Counted from the stretch's first letter, positions 1 through 8,535 are shown. The stretch is DNA of 64,000 bases from Prevotella melaninogenica (GCF_018127925.1 NZ_CP072348.1:131501-195500); one strand, 5' to 3'. Made by a program: numbers and translations. Notes: generated from the sequence alone by a model not told the origin.

Positions 1-26
1 AAGTTTCATTCTACAAAATAAAATAC

Positions 27-34
27 TATCTTTG
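27..34 (+). promoter_or_regulatory. Bacteroidota -7 promoter box
   Basis: TATCTTTG matches the phylum's TAnnTTTG -7 consensus. It lies about 38 nt before the lipoprotein start at 73, so transcription would begin near position 41. Confidence 0.6.
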
Positions 35-72
35 TGAAGAATCTTTTGTGTTAACTAACCCTATAAATAGAC

Positions 73-600
73 ATGAGTATGAAATATTGGAGATCTATTA
101 ACAGTCTGGCTATATGCTGTCTATCAGTGCTGATGTTGTCATGTACGACGGAGAACGCAGTTGTTGGGAATGTTGGTATAAGTGATGTGAAATCGTCAGG
201 TTGCAAAGCCTCAGCCTCTCTGATGGAGTCTCGTCCTGATTACTATAATCATTTCATAGGGCAGCGGTCTGTGTTGCACCTCTTGCTCGGTAAAGAGAAT
301 ACTGTCACGGCACGTTTTGCAGACGTCATGGATAACTGTGCTATCGACCTGTTCCATGTAGGAGCAAGCAGCAGTGAGGGGAAGATAGTTCTCATCCTGT
401 ATCCCGATAAGGACATGATGACAAACTGCATCTGTCGCTATGATGTTGATTTCAAGATAAATAATATACCTTCTGGCAACTATCAGTTGGAGGTTTATCA
501 CACAACCGCCGATAAACAGATTAACAAAGACAACCAGATTTTTAGCGGAACTGTAAACTTAGAGAAAGGGAAGGAACTTATACTGACAATGAGCCGGTAA
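73..600 (+). CDS. hypothetical lipoprotein, 175 aa
   Basis: Unrecognised secreted protein. The N-terminus has a basic start, a hydrophobic core and a lipobox ending LMLSC (Cys near residue 24), so it is probably exported and lipid-anchored by signal peptidase II. The mature part is about 150 residues with several Cys and a C-terminal stretch (roughly residues 120-170) of alternating hydrophobic residues ending in LILTMSR, which looks like a small beta-sandwich, but I cannot assign a family. A TAnnTTTG promoter sits 38 nt upstream. Translation could equally begin at the second Met (position 79). It is monocistronic: the next ~700 bp carry repeats only. Confidence 0.7.
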   Translation: MSMKYWRSINSLAICCLSVLMLSCTTENAVVGNVGISDVKSSGCKASASLMESRPDYYNHFIGQRSVLHLLLGKENTVTARFADVMDNCAIDLFHVGASSSEGKIVLILYPDKDMMTNCICRYDVDFKINNIPSGNYQLEVYHTTADKQINKDNQIFSGTVNLEKGKELILTMSR

Positions 601-823
601 GGGATAAGTGTGGAGAGTAGGGTTGTGCTACCTGTTTATTTGAGTGCTTCTTCTATACTTTCTACAACTTTATCGTGGAATGGTTCGCTGTGATGTCAGC
701 ATGAAGTTGCTTTTAATCCAAATCGGTCATTATAGGCTAAACATATTGTGCCCTAATGACCGATTTGGGTTTAAGGTACTGAATCAATTGTTCTTTGAGG
801 ATAAGAAAATCCCTGAAAAATAT

Positions 824-916
824 TTTTCCTGTCATATCTGTCATGCAAAAGTAGTGTTTAACTTGTTGGTTGATAGCATAGTTACGTGAAATGTTAAATG
901 TGACAGCAACTAAAAA
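824..916 (+). repeat. GCTGTCA-ended MITE-like repeat, copy 1
   Basis: One of three related copies in this window (the others, inverted, lie near 20905-20993 and 55145-55235). All share doubled CTGTCA units at one end, a TTAACTTG/TAAGT core, then ATGTTAAATGTGACAGCAA at the other end. The flank after the right end (CTAAAAACAAAA) is also shared with the 55-kb copy. No ORF of its own; short reading frames over it are not believable genes. Probably a non-autonomous mobile element or a small structured repeat. Confidence 0.6.
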
Positions 917-1002
917 CAAAATTATATTCGTAATAATAGGTGTTTTCTCTTACTAACGTAAGTAGATTTTATTGCTGCCTATTTTGAGGAAACTTATAAA
1001 GT

Positions 1003-1061
1003 AAAAGACAAAAGAATAAAACGGTAAAAGAGTATTTTGCTGTTTTATTCTTTTGTCTTTT
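1003..1061. terminator. long perfect inverted repeat, probable bidirectional terminator
   Basis: Arms of 20 bp (1003-1022 and 1042-1061) are perfectly complementary around a 19-nt loop. The arms are A-rich on the left and T-rich on the right, as in a bidirectional intrinsic terminator. It lies about 400 nt past the lipoprotein stop and in front of the convergent I9-like gene. Confidence 0.55.
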
Positions 1062-1178
1062 TGTTTCCCAGTCTTAATTCGCAGTAAGAAACATAGTGGT
1101 CAATGGTAATTCATAAGTTCATAAGTAAACGAGTTTACAGGTTTACAAGTTACTTGTAGCAATAAACATAGCGTATAG

Positions 1179-1290
1179 TAGTAATCATAATTATGACGTA
1201 CTGATGAGAACTTCGTTCGAATAATTGTGAATTATGCATTGTGAATTATATCAGTAATCATAATTATGAATTGTGAATTATGAATTACGT
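1179..1290 (+). repeat. degenerate AATTATGAATTA-type direct repeats
   Basis: A 17-nt unit, AGTAATCATAATTATGA, occurs near 1179 and again near 1253, about 74 nt apart. Between and after them are several iterations of TGTGAATTATGAATTA-like text. The block lies just beyond the stop of the minus-strand gene at 1296. No gene is visible. Confidence 0.5.
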
Positions 1291-1295
1291 CTGTT

Positions 1296-1679
1296 CTATT
1301 GCACCTGCATTATGCCGTCTTTGTTGACACTCGTCACACCTTTTACTTTCTTGAAATCAGCGATAGCCTTATCAACGTCGTGTTTCTCGTCAACTTTGAC
1401 TGCTACACCACTGAACTCCTTGTATTTGTAGAGTAGGGTACAGCCCTGCTTCTTGATGGCTTTCAGTAGTGGTTTGCTGCCTGTCTTCTTGTCGAAGAAG
1501 ATGATCAGCGTGTGGCTGACAGGTGTTTTCTCTCTTTCACGCTTAGCTTTCTCTAAGCCTTCACCACCATCATCACCATTCATTATCTGCTCCTTGATAG
1601 GGCATTGTGCAGATGCTGTTGTTGACTGAATGAACAATAAGCCCATTAGCAACATACTTGCTTTAAAATATTTCTTCAT
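1296..1679 (-). CDS. secreted protein with subtilisin-propeptide (inhibitor I9)-like domain
   Basis: 127-aa protein from the MKKYF start. A clear Sec signal peptide (MKKYFKASMLLMGLLF..., cleavage after TASAQ) precedes a short acidic/basic linker and then about 75 residues (SHTLIIFF ... KDGIMQVQ) with the beta-alpha-beta pattern of peptidase-inhibitor I9/propeptide domains: an initial strand, a Lys-rich helix, YKEFSGVAVKV, a second helix, and VKGVTSVNKD at the end. I infer a periplasmic propeptide-like inhibitor or chaperone with no protease attached. The start at 1679 is preferred over 1709 because a -7 box (1707-1714, minus strand) overlaps the upstream Met. No adjacent protease gene is present. 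Confidence 0.65.
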   Translation of the reverse strand: MKKYFKASMLLMGLLFIQSTTASAQCPIKEQIMNGDDGGEGLEKAKREREKTPVSHTLIIFFDKKTGSKPLLKAIKKQGCTLLYKYKEFSGVAVKVDEKHDVDKAIADFKKVKGVTSVNKDGIMQVQ

Positions 1680-1706
1680 CTTGTTTTCTCCTTTTAATAT
1701 GAATGA

Positions 1707-1714
1707 CAAAGATA
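1707..1714 (-). promoter_or_regulatory. -7 promoter box for the I9-like gene
   Basis: On the minus strand this reads TATCTTTG, matching TAnnTTTG. It is about 28 nt before the MKKYF start and rules out the longer ORF start. Confidence 0.55.
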
Positions 1715-1913
1715 GTTATAAATAAGCAGATAACTACTAAGATTTATAATTATTTCAGTTTTCTTTCTCCTCGTTCTGCATATTACCTTTGCAAATGAAA
1801 GTATTTGGTGAGGGGATAGTTTTTTTGCACACAGAGATATGGAGTAGAAGGAGGTTGGGTTAAAGTATGTAGACCACAGAGACACTAAATGTATCAGAGC
1901 TGATTCTGTAATG

Positions 1914-1948
1914 AAAAAAGCAACCAAGCATTGCGCTCGGTTGCTTTT
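1914..1948 (-). terminator. intrinsic terminator of the acyl-CoA dehydrogenase gene
   Basis: Arms AAAAGCAACC (1916-1925) and GGTTGCTTTT (1939-1948) form a 10-bp stem. On the minus strand it is followed by six T residues, 26 nt after the stop at 1974. Confidence 0.75.
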
Positions 1949-1973
1949 ATATGAGATTAATCCTAATAAAGGA

Positions 1974-3707
1974 TTATGCTTCTTCAGTCTCTTCTTCCAC
2001 AGCCTTGAACTGCTCAAGGGCTTCTGGGTTGAAGGCTTTGATATAAGCGGTGTGACCGATAACTTCTTCCTCAGCCATGCGAACAAAGACATGAGCAGAC
2101 TTCTTGAAGAGGTCTGGTGCTTTAGAAGCATCCTCGATAAGGAGGAGAGAACCGATGATGTCGGCTGTCATGTTGTAAAGACGGCGTGCGAGGAAGTCGT
2201 GAACATCCTGGTTTTCGCTTGCGTTAACCTTCTCAACAGCCTCTTCATAGAGCTGAATAAGTTTGGCTACACAATCACGCAGACCCTTCATGCAGTCGCA
2301 AGAGAGTTCGCCCTCAAGCATTTCCTTCATGATAGAGAGGTAAGTACCGTTAGTGATGTAACGTACGGCAGCAACAACCTGTAGCTGTGTTGTACCCTCG
2401 TAGATAGAGAAGATACGTGCATCACGGTATAGACGCTGACACTTATACTCCATGATGAAACCAGAACCACCATGGATAGAGATAGAGTCGTAGGCAGTCT
2501 GGTTAGCATACTCGGAGTTGATACCCTTTGCCAATGGTGTGAAAGCATCAGCAAGGCGAGTGTACTTCTTCATCTCCTGACGCTCCTCAGGGGTGAGCTT
2601 CTGGTCACGTGCGATATCTTCCAATGCCTTGTAGATATCAACATAGCGTGCTGTCTGATACAAGAGAGAACGACCAGCATCGAGTTTCGCCTTCATACGA
2701 GAGAGCATATCATAGACAGCTGGGAAGTTGACAATCTTCTTACCGAACTGTGCACGGTCCTTTGCGTAAGCCAATCCCTCGTTATAAGCCTCTTGCTCAA
2801 GGCCGACAGACTGTGCTGCGATACCAAGGCGAGCACCATTCATCAAAGCCATTACATATTTAATAAGACCCATGCGGACGTTACCACAGAGTTCTGCCTT
2901 CGCATTCTTGTAAACAAGCTCGCAGGTAGGAGAACCATGGATACCGAGTTTATGCTCGATATGACGTACGTCAACACCGCCGTTACGCTTGTCGTAGATG
3001 AACATAGAAAGACCACGACCATCATGTGTACCCTCTTCTGAACGTGCAAGAACGAGGTGGATGTCAGAGTCGCCATTGGTAATGAAACGCTTCACACCAT
3101 TCAGACGCCAGCAGTTCTCCTTCTCATCGAAGGTAGCCTTGAGCATTACACGCTGAAGGTCGGAACCAGCATCAGGCTCGGTGAGGTCCATTGACATCAT
3201 CTCACCCTCACAGATACGAGGAATATACTTCTGACGCTGCTCCTCATTACCAAACTCATAGAGTGTGTCGATACAAGACTGCAAAGACCAGATGTTCTGG
3301 AAACCAGCATCGGCAGCAGCAATCAACTCAGACATCATTGAGAAGACAACGTTTGGAAGGTTCAGTCCACCATAGCGGCGAGGCATAGAAACGCCCCACA
3401 ATCCTGCTTGACGTGTAGCCTGGATATTCTCCAAGGTCTTGCTGGCATAGTGCATACGGTTGTCGATAAGGTGTGGACCTTCGATGTCAACAGCCTCAGA
3501 GTTAGATGCAATGATATTTGCTGTTATGTCACCAGTGATATCCAAGATGCGCTTGTAGTTCTCGATAGCATCCTCATAGTTTACTGGTGCGTCAGCGTGT
3601 GTAGAAGCATCAGCGTAGTTACGCTCTTTCAGTTCTACGATGCGTTTCATCAATGGATGCTCCAAGTGAAACGCTATTTCTGGGTGGTCAGTATAATAAT
3701 TTGCCAT
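1974..3707 (-). CDS. acyl-CoA dehydrogenase
   Basis: 577-aa flavoprotein that oxidises an acyl-CoA to the enoyl-CoA and passes electrons to the electron-transfer flavoprotein encoded just upstream. Visible family marks are MSMDLTEPDAGSD (FAD/substrate-loop signature, near residue 175), WRLNGVKRFITNGD, the ARLGIAAQSVG region, RAQFGKKI, and IYEGTTQLQ near residue 445, where the Glu is the usual catalytic base. A ~110-residue C-terminal extension after the core places it among the larger C-terminally extended acyl-CoA dehydrogenases. Substrate cannot be told from sequence. It is the last gene of an etfB-etfA-(DUF559)-dehydrogenase set on the minus strand and ends at a clear terminator. Confidence 0.9.
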   Translation of the reverse strand: MANYYTDHPEIAFHLEHPLMKRIVELKERNYADASTHADAPVNYEDAIENYKRILDITGDITANIIASNSEAVDIEGPHLIDNRMHYASKTLENIQATRQAGLWGVSMPRRYGGLNLPNVVFSMMSELIAAADAGFQNIWSLQSCIDTLYEFGNEEQRQKYIPRICEGEMMSMDLTEPDAGSDLQRVMLKATFDEKENCWRLNGVKRFITNGDSDIHLVLARSEEGTHDGRGLSMFIYDKRNGGVDVRHIEHKLGIHGSPTCELVYKNAKAELCGNVRMGLIKYVMALMNGARLGIAAQSVGLEQEAYNEGLAYAKDRAQFGKKIVNFPAVYDMLSRMKAKLDAGRSLLYQTARYVDIYKALEDIARDQKLTPEERQEMKKYTRLADAFTPLAKGINSEYANQTAYDSISIHGGSGFIMEYKCQRLYRDARIFSIYEGTTQLQVVAAVRYITNGTYLSIMKEMLEGELSCDCMKGLRDCVAKLIQLYEEAVEKVNASENQDVHDFLARRLYNMTADIIGSLLLIEDASKAPDLFKKSAHVFVRMAEEEVIGHTAYIKAFNPEALEQFKAVEEETEEA

Positions 3708-3725
3708 GATAAAAAATGTAAGAGT

Positions 3726-3768
3726 AGCCCCTCCCCCTTGCCCCTCCCCCGAAGGGAGGGGAGTAGAA
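3726..3768 (-). repeat. GC-rich palindromic repeat, copy 1
   Basis: Two runs of CCCCTCCCCC followed by GAAGGGAGGGGAGT form a hairpin-capable unit. The G-rich strand has four G-runs separated by short loops. It belongs to a family with copies near 4287, 5405, 5551 and 48639, which share the outer context CTGGCCCC ... GAGTnnAATGt. Confidence 0.7.
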
Positions 3769-3798
3769 TGTACTATTTCCTATGGTTCGGGACTCTTT

Positions 3799-4212
3799 TT
3801 ATTCGTTGTTTATAAATTCGGTTATTTGTTCTATCACATTGTCTATGTCCGTGTATATTTCTTCGTTGGTGAATCTAAGCACATTAAAGCCCATTTCGTT
3901 GAGGTATTCTGTTCTTGTTTCATCGTCTACCTCTTGTAGCGGTTGCTTATGGTAAGCTCCGTCTACTTCTATGACTAAGTTCTGTGAAAGGCATACAAAG
4001 TCTACAATAAAGTCACCTATAGGATGCTGTCTTCTGAAATGGTATTCGCCCCTTGTACCTTTTAATTCTTTCCATAGAATCTCTTCTGCCAAAGTCATCT
4101 CGTTTCGATTCTCCTTTGCAAAGTCCTTTAGAATGTGGTACCTATCAGGTGAAGCTGTCTTGTAGGTGCATTTCTTTCTATTTTCTTTAGTCATAGGTAG
4201 GTAGTTAGTCAA
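3799..4212 (-). CDS. DUF559 (Vsr-like endonuclease fold) protein
   Basis: 137-aa protein. The segment MTLAEEILWKELKG ... YHFRRQHPIGDFIVDFVC ... LVIEVDGAYH ... RTEYLNEMGFNVLRFTNEEI is the typical DUF559 domain, a PD-(D/E)xK-type fold related to very-short-patch-repair nucleases. Candidate metal ligands are the Asp in GDFIVDF and the Glu/Asp in IEVDG. An alternative start is Met7 (4194). It stands between etfA and the dehydrogenase on the same strand and is bounded on both sides by the GC-rich palindromic repeats, so it looks like an insertion into an otherwise metabolic operon. Function is unknown; nuclease activity is an inference from the fold. Confidence 0.8.
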   Translation of the reverse strand: MTNYLPMTKENRKKCTYKTASPDRYHILKDFAKENRNEMTLAEEILWKELKGTRGEYHFRRQHPIGDFIVDFVCLSQNLVIEVDGAYHKQPLQEVDDETRTEYLNEMGFNVLRFTNEEIYTDIDNVIEQITEFINNE

Positions 4213-4286
4213 TGATTATACACGCTATGCCTCTTGTGATAATGAGTATTTAGCGACAGTAGTCCTCTTATTCCCTTTTCGCATTT

Positions 4287-4315
4287 TACTCCCCTCCCTT
4301 CGGGGGAGGGGCCAG
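4287..4315 (+). repeat. GC-rich palindromic repeat, copy 2 (short form)
   Basis: ACTCCCCTCCC then TTCGGGGGAGGGGCCAG: one hairpin with a short loop, in the opposite orientation to copy 1. Together they bracket the DUF559 gene. Confidence 0.7.
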
Positions 4316-4337
4316 TTAGTTGTTCAGTCAGCTGGCT

Positions 4338-5360
4338 TTACTTACTATTCTGCTTATAATACTTTATCAACTTCGGAACAACCTCTTCGACGGTGCCATT
4401 GATGATATAGTCAGCGATGGCATTGATAGGAGCGTCTGGGTCGTTGTTGATAGAGATGACGATACCACTGTCCTGCATACCAGCAATGTGCTGAATCTGT
4501 CCAGAGATACCACAAGCGATGTAAACCTTTGGATGGACGGTAACACCGGTCTGACCAATCTGACGGTCGTGGTCTACCCAACCTGCATCAACAGCAGCAC
4601 GGCTGGCACCAACCTCTCCATGAAGCTCTTTAGCCAACTTAAAGAGTAAGTCGAAACCCTCTTTTGAACCGACACCATAGCCACCTGCGATAACGATTGA
4701 AGCCTCCTTGAGGTTATTCTGTGCAGGCTCAACATGACGGTCGATAACCTTTACGACATAGTCAACCTCTGGGATATACTTCGCCACATCTGGATAGACA
4801 ACCTCGCCCTTTGCCTCACCCTCATAGATAGCCTTCTGCATAACGCCAGAACGTACAGTAGCCATCTGTGGACGGTGGTCAGGATTGACGATGGTTGCTA
4901 CGATGTTACCACCGAAGGCAGGGCGAATCTGATAGAGCAGGTTCTCATAACGCTTACCAGCTTTCTTATCTTCGTAGTCACCAATCTCAAGTTGAGTACA
5001 ATCAGCAGTAAGACCACTTGTCAATGACGATGACACACGTGGACCGAGGTCACGACCGATAACGGTAGCACCCATCAAACAGATCTGTGGTTTCTCCTCA
5101 GTGAAGAGGTTTACAAGAATGTCTGTGTGTGGTGCTGATGTGTAAGGGAAGAGTCCCTCACTATCAAAGACAAAGAGTTTGTCTACACCGTATGGCAGGA
5201 TTTGGTCTTCTACCTTTCCTTTGATGCCACTACCAGCAGCGATGGCATGGAGTTCCACACCTAACTCATTTGCGAGCTTGCGACCCTTGGTCAACAGCTC
5301 CTGTGAAACCTCCTGTACAGTGGTTTCCTCTATTTCGCAATATACAAATACGTTGTTCAT
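4338..5360 (-). CDS. etfA: electron transfer flavoprotein, alpha subunit
   Basis: 340-aa FAD-binding subunit of ETF, which accepts electrons from acyl-CoA dehydrogenases. The N-terminal half is the ETF alpha/beta fold (MNNVFVYCEIEE ... LFVFDSEGLF). The C-terminal FAD domain holds VIAGGYGVGS, LGASRAAVDAGW-like text (EVGASRAAVDAGWV), QIGQTG, YIACGISGQIQH and ISINNDPDAPI, the classic alpha-subunit signature. Length fits the family. It follows etfB by about 265 nt, a gap filled by two inverted GC-rich repeats, which is unusual because etfBA pairs are normally tightly spaced. Confidence 0.93.
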   Translation of the reverse strand: MNNVFVYCEIEETTVQEVSQELLTKGRKLANELGVELHAIAAGSGIKGKVEDQILPYGVDKLFVFDSEGLFPYTSAPHTDILVNLFTEEKPQICLMGATVIGRDLGPRVSSSLTSGLTADCTQLEIGDYEDKKAGKRYENLLYQIRPAFGGNIVATIVNPDHRPQMATVRSGVMQKAIYEGEAKGEVVYPDVAKYIPEVDYVVKVIDRHVEPAQNNLKEASIVIAGGYGVGSKEGFDLLFKLAKELHGEVGASRAAVDAGWVDHDRQIGQTGVTVHPKVYIACGISGQIQHIAGMQDSGIVISINNDPDAPINAIADYIINGTVEEVVPKLIKYYKQNSK

Positions 5361-5404
5361 AAATAAAATCTTCGACCAAGCACTAATCCAACTAACTTGC
5401 CCCA

Positions 5405-5452
5405 GCTGGCCCCTCCCCCTTACCCCTCCCCCAGAGAGAGGGGAGTGAAATG
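5405..5452 (-). repeat. GC-rich palindromic repeat, copy 3
   Basis: GGCCCCTCCCCC, TTA, CCCCTCCCCC, then AGAGAGAGGGGAGTGAAATG. Same layout as copy 1 and inverted relative to copy 4, about 145 nt away; both sit in the etfB-etfA gap. Confidence 0.7.
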
Positions 5453-5550
5453 TGTCACTTGCTGTAGGGTAACTGGCTTATTAGAAGGTTGTTCATAAAA
5501 TTTCTTTCCCCTATAATGTCTGTAGCTAATAAAAAGCATCAGGACATTCT

Positions 5551-5592
5551 ACGCCCCTCCCTCTGGGGGAGGGGTAAGGGGGAGGGGCCAGT
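5551..5592 (+). repeat. GC-rich palindromic repeat, copy 4
   Basis: GCCCCTCCC, TCT, GGGGGAGGGG, TAA, GGGGGAGGGG, CCAG. The plus strand itself has four G-runs with 1-3-1 nt loops, a strong G-quadruplex pattern. Confidence 0.7.
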
Positions 5593-5625
5593 CGCTTGTT
5601 TTGTTGGTTAGTTGTTCTGTCGTTT

Positions 5626-6495
5626 TTAACCAATAATCTTCTCTCCTAACAGTTCTTTGATGAGTCCTTCTACATCTCCATCTGAGCCAGTGAGGGTCTT
5701 GCTCTCCTTAGCTTGGAAGACGATGTTCTGAACAGACTTCACCTTTGTTGGTGAACCACTTAAACCGCACTGCTCCTCATCACCGTTGACATCGGCAACT
5801 GACCACTGATTCAGTGTGAGGTAAGGACGCTCCTCGTAGAGATGTGCCCAAGGCTCATCACCTTTGCGTTCCATAGGACAAGTAGCATACTTGTACTTCA
5901 TCACGAGTTTGGCATTGCAAGGACGTGCTGGAGCAGCAGTACCATTCACAGTGATGAGAACTGGTAATGGAGCAACAACGGTCTCTACACCACCATCAAT
6001 ATGACGGCGGATAGTAGCCTTGCCATCCTCAATCTTTAGGATTTCCTCTGCGTATGTAACTTGATTGAGTCCTAACTTCTGTGCAACCTGTGGTCCTACC
6101 TGTGCGGTATCACCATCGATAGCCTGACGTCCACCGATGACGATGTCTACATCACCGATTTTCTGTACAGCCATCGCCAAAGCATAAGAAGTAGCGAGTG
6201 TGTCAGCACCAGCAAACTTACGGTCGGTAAGTAGCCAGCCTGTATCAGCACCACGATAGAGTCCCTGTCGGATGATTTCTCCGGCACGTGGAGGACCCAT
6301 GGTTAAGATTCCTACAGTAGAGCCTGGGTTCTGTTCCTTCAGTCTCAGAGCCTGCTCCAAAGCGTTTAGGTCTTCTGGGTTGAAGATGGCTGGCAGTGCG
6401 GCACGGTTTACCGTTCCTTCGGCTGTCATGGCATCTTTTCCCACATTTCTTGTGTCAGGTACCTGCTTAGCAAGTACTACAATTTTCAAACTCAT
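5626..6495 (-). CDS. etfB: electron transfer flavoprotein, beta subunit
   Basis: 289-aa AMP-binding subunit that pairs with EtfA. Family marks include MSLKIVVLAKQVPDT at the start, INPEDLNALEQALRLKE-like text (FNPEDLNALEQAL), ILTMGPPRAGEIIRQGLYRGAD, LATSYALA, DVDIVIGGRQAIDGDTAQVGPQ and the beta-signature region ending VETVVAPLPVLITVNG. First gene of the block, with a TAnnTTTG promoter about 45 nt upstream. The ETF probably serves the acyl-CoA dehydrogenase at the end of the cluster. Confidence 0.93.
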   Translation of the reverse strand: MSLKIVVLAKQVPDTRNVGKDAMTAEGTVNRAALPAIFNPEDLNALEQALRLKEQNPGSTVGILTMGPPRAGEIIRQGLYRGADTGWLLTDRKFAGADTLATSYALAMAVQKIGDVDIVIGGRQAIDGDTAQVGPQVAQKLGLNQVTYAEEILKIEDGKATIRRHIDGGVETVVAPLPVLITVNGTAAPARPCNAKLVMKYKYATCPMERKGDEPWAHLYEERPYLTLNQWSVADVNGDEEQCGLSGSPTKVKSVQNIVFQAKESKTLTGSDGDVEGLIKELLGEKIIG

Positions 6496-6541
6496 AAATA
6501 TAATAATGTGTTATTTAATATTCAATTGCTTTGGTTGAGGG

Positions 6542-6549
6542 CAAAAGTA
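6542..6549 (-). promoter_or_regulatory. -7 promoter box for etfB
   Basis: Minus strand TACTTTTG fits TAnnTTTG and lies 46 nt before the etfB start. Confidence 0.5.
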
Positions 6550-6875
6550 CAGTTTTTTTGCAACATAAACAAAAAAAGTTGCACAAAAACCGCTTAACTG
6601 TGTTTAGGTTTGTTAGGAGCTATCCTATGAGCTGTTTTGTTGGAGTTAGAGGAGGTGTTGTAGTTTAAGAGAGTTGTACCCTCATTTGTTTTACGGAAGT
6701 AGAATCTTAATAACTGATTTAAACTTGAATGTATATCGTAAAAATAGTGTAGGGGTTGATGGATGGCAACTTCTTTTTTACTATTTATAAAACCCTTAAT
6801 TCCAATGGAAAAGTTCTATCAGAAAACTCTTTTATAGCTTGTTCTATCTTGTTATATTTGCTCATCTCGGCATTA

Positions 6876-6966
6876 TTTTCACGTAAATAAATATTTTTTG
6901 TCGTGAAAATAAATATTTCTTTTCATGAAGGTAAATAATTATTTTCATGAAAATAATTCCATGAAG
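6876..6966. repeat. AT-rich iterated palindrome array (TTTTCATGAAAATAATT type)
   Basis: Four or five imperfect iterations of a TTTTCATGAA / AATAATTATT unit, each nearly self-complementary. A second array of the same family lies at 48262-48349. The rest of the 6550-7077 gap shows no gene. Confidence 0.6.
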
Positions 6967-7077
6967 TTGTATATATCATGATGAAGAAGGGCGTGTATAG
7001 TTATGATACAATATGTTTATAAGTACATTATTTACCTAAAATAAGAAGATAATATTGTGTGTACCTTTCTTTTTTCA

Positions 7078-7085
7078 TACCTTTG
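7078..7085 (+). promoter_or_regulatory. -7 promoter box
   Basis: TACCTTTG, matching TAnnTTTG, about 90 nt before the start codon at 7176. Confidence 0.5.
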
Positions 7086-7175
7086 CGTGGTGAGTTCTAA
7101 CCCTTTTGAAGTTTTGATACTTTTAGTTCCTTGAAGATAAAAGAATTTTGCAAATAAATAAAGTTAATATAGCAA

Positions 7176-8309
7176 ATGAATAAACGTACTATCGTTAGCA
7201 TTGTTTTTTTATGTCTTTCTGTGACTTCATTTGCGCAGAAGACGTTCGTTATTTGGGATAAAGTAAATAATATCCCAGTGAGCAGAGCAAGTGTATATAC
7301 CACCTACATGGGGAAAGTGAGGAGTACGTTTAGCGACCAACAGGGGAGAGTTGTTGTGGATTTTGCTTTTGATAATCTGATGATCTCGCATATAAACTAT
7401 CAGAAAGAAAGCGTGAAAGTATTGTCTGATACACTGTTTATGGAGCAAAGTATGCAGTTGCTTTCGGAAGTTGTCGTGAGTCCTGCAGGGGAGCCATCAT
7501 GGATTAAACCTATGTTGATGGATTTTATTAAGACGAAAGCAAAGAAGTATGGAAGTAATGGAGTTCTAAGATATGAGTTTCAGACACAGAATGTAGGCGA
7601 TACGGTGTTATATCGCTTTGTAAGTAATGGACTGGTAAGAAAGAAGGAACTCTTTGAAATCTCTCCCTTGGAGAATGTTATCACCTTTAAGGATAAGTCA
7701 GCTGGTTGTGACTATAGTAACCTTAAAAATACGCTTTACCATGACTTTGTTTCTGATATGGATGAGAAGTTTGTGAAGGAACATCGGTTCTATGTGGATA
7801 ATGAGTCTGAAAGCTTGGGTGTCAATGTGGTAAGACTCCTATTCAAGTCGAAAAAAGATTGGAAAGATTCTGGTTATTTATGTATAGATACCCTACAAAA
7901 TGTCATCCTCAGAGCAAAACGTTCTACGGGATTGGCTTATAATGTACAGCACCGTACTAATGCACTTGTGCGCTCAACAATCAATGCTATATATGGACAT
8001 CAATATAAGGATTGGCAGATTGATGTTGAGGTAGAGTATCGTTCATTGGATAACTCCTTTTACCTAAGTAGTTGTCGCTATTCTAATTATATTCAAGAAG
8101 AGTTTAAAGGAAAGAAGAAAAAAGGAGTTGAAGTTTATAATGTTACTTCTATTTATGAGGCACAACCTTGTCAGAACAATAAGATGAGTGAAGGAACAGA
8201 GTTTCTTCTATTGCCCCAACCTTTTGCAATGAAGATTATTATGAGCAAAAAGGAAAGAAGACAAGAGGAGTCATTGCAGAATGTGAAGAAAGAATATAAC
8301 GTTTATTGA
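7176..8309 (+). CDS. secreted CarboxypepD_reg-like protein, 377 aa
   Basis: A signal peptide (MNKRTIVSIVFLCLSVTSFAQ) is followed by a ~70-residue domain of the carboxypeptidase regulatory-like type (VWDKVNNIPVSRASVY ... FSDQQGRVVVDF ... SHINYQKESVKV), as found at the N-terminus of TonB-dependent receptors, and then LSEVVVSP. Unlike a receptor it has no plug or barrel: the remaining ~270 residues are hydrophilic with regular beta-rich spacing and a Lys-rich end. This matches the many Bacteroidota periplasmic or outer-membrane proteins of unknown role that carry this domain. Monocistronic, with its own promoter and a hairpin terminator about 230 nt downstream. Confidence 0.7.
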   Translation: MNKRTIVSIVFLCLSVTSFAQKTFVIWDKVNNIPVSRASVYTTYMGKVRSTFSDQQGRVVVDFAFDNLMISHINYQKESVKVLSDTLFMEQSMQLLSEVVVSPAGEPSWIKPMLMDFIKTKAKKYGSNGVLRYEFQTQNVGDTVLYRFVSNGLVRKKELFEISPLENVITFKDKSAGCDYSNLKNTLYHDFVSDMDEKFVKEHRFYVDNESESLGVNVVRLLFKSKKDWKDSGYLCIDTLQNVILRAKRSTGLAYNVQHRTNALVRSTINAIYGHQYKDWQIDVEVEYRSLDNSFYLSSCRYSNYIQEEFKGKKKKGVEVYNVTSIYEAQPCQNNKMSEGTEFLLLPQPFAMKIIMSKKERRQEESLQNVKKEYNVY

Positions 8310-8535
8310 ATCCTATGTGAGAATTTATTAAGGGCTCCATAGGGCAATAAAAGAAAGATGTAACGATTCAGGGATATGGAGTGTAAATTATAGTTGATTA
8401 TCAGTATATTAGATAAATTGATACATGCGAATTCTGGTAAAGCATGTCATTTCGAACTTCTTGGGGGGTCTTCCGTTAAACGCATAGACATTTTTTCGTA
8501 TAGCTTTAATGGTAAACCAAAGATATAGATTAAAC

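Noticed and set aside
644-889. 81-aa ORF
   Set aside because: No signal, domain or promoter, and it runs across the GCTGTCA-ended repeat. Taken as chance.
1911-2384. 157-aa plus-strand ORF and other long ORFs opposite the acyl-CoA dehydrogenase gene
   Set aside because: They lie wholly or mostly in antisense to a well-conserved gene and have no recognisable features; shadows of codon bias.
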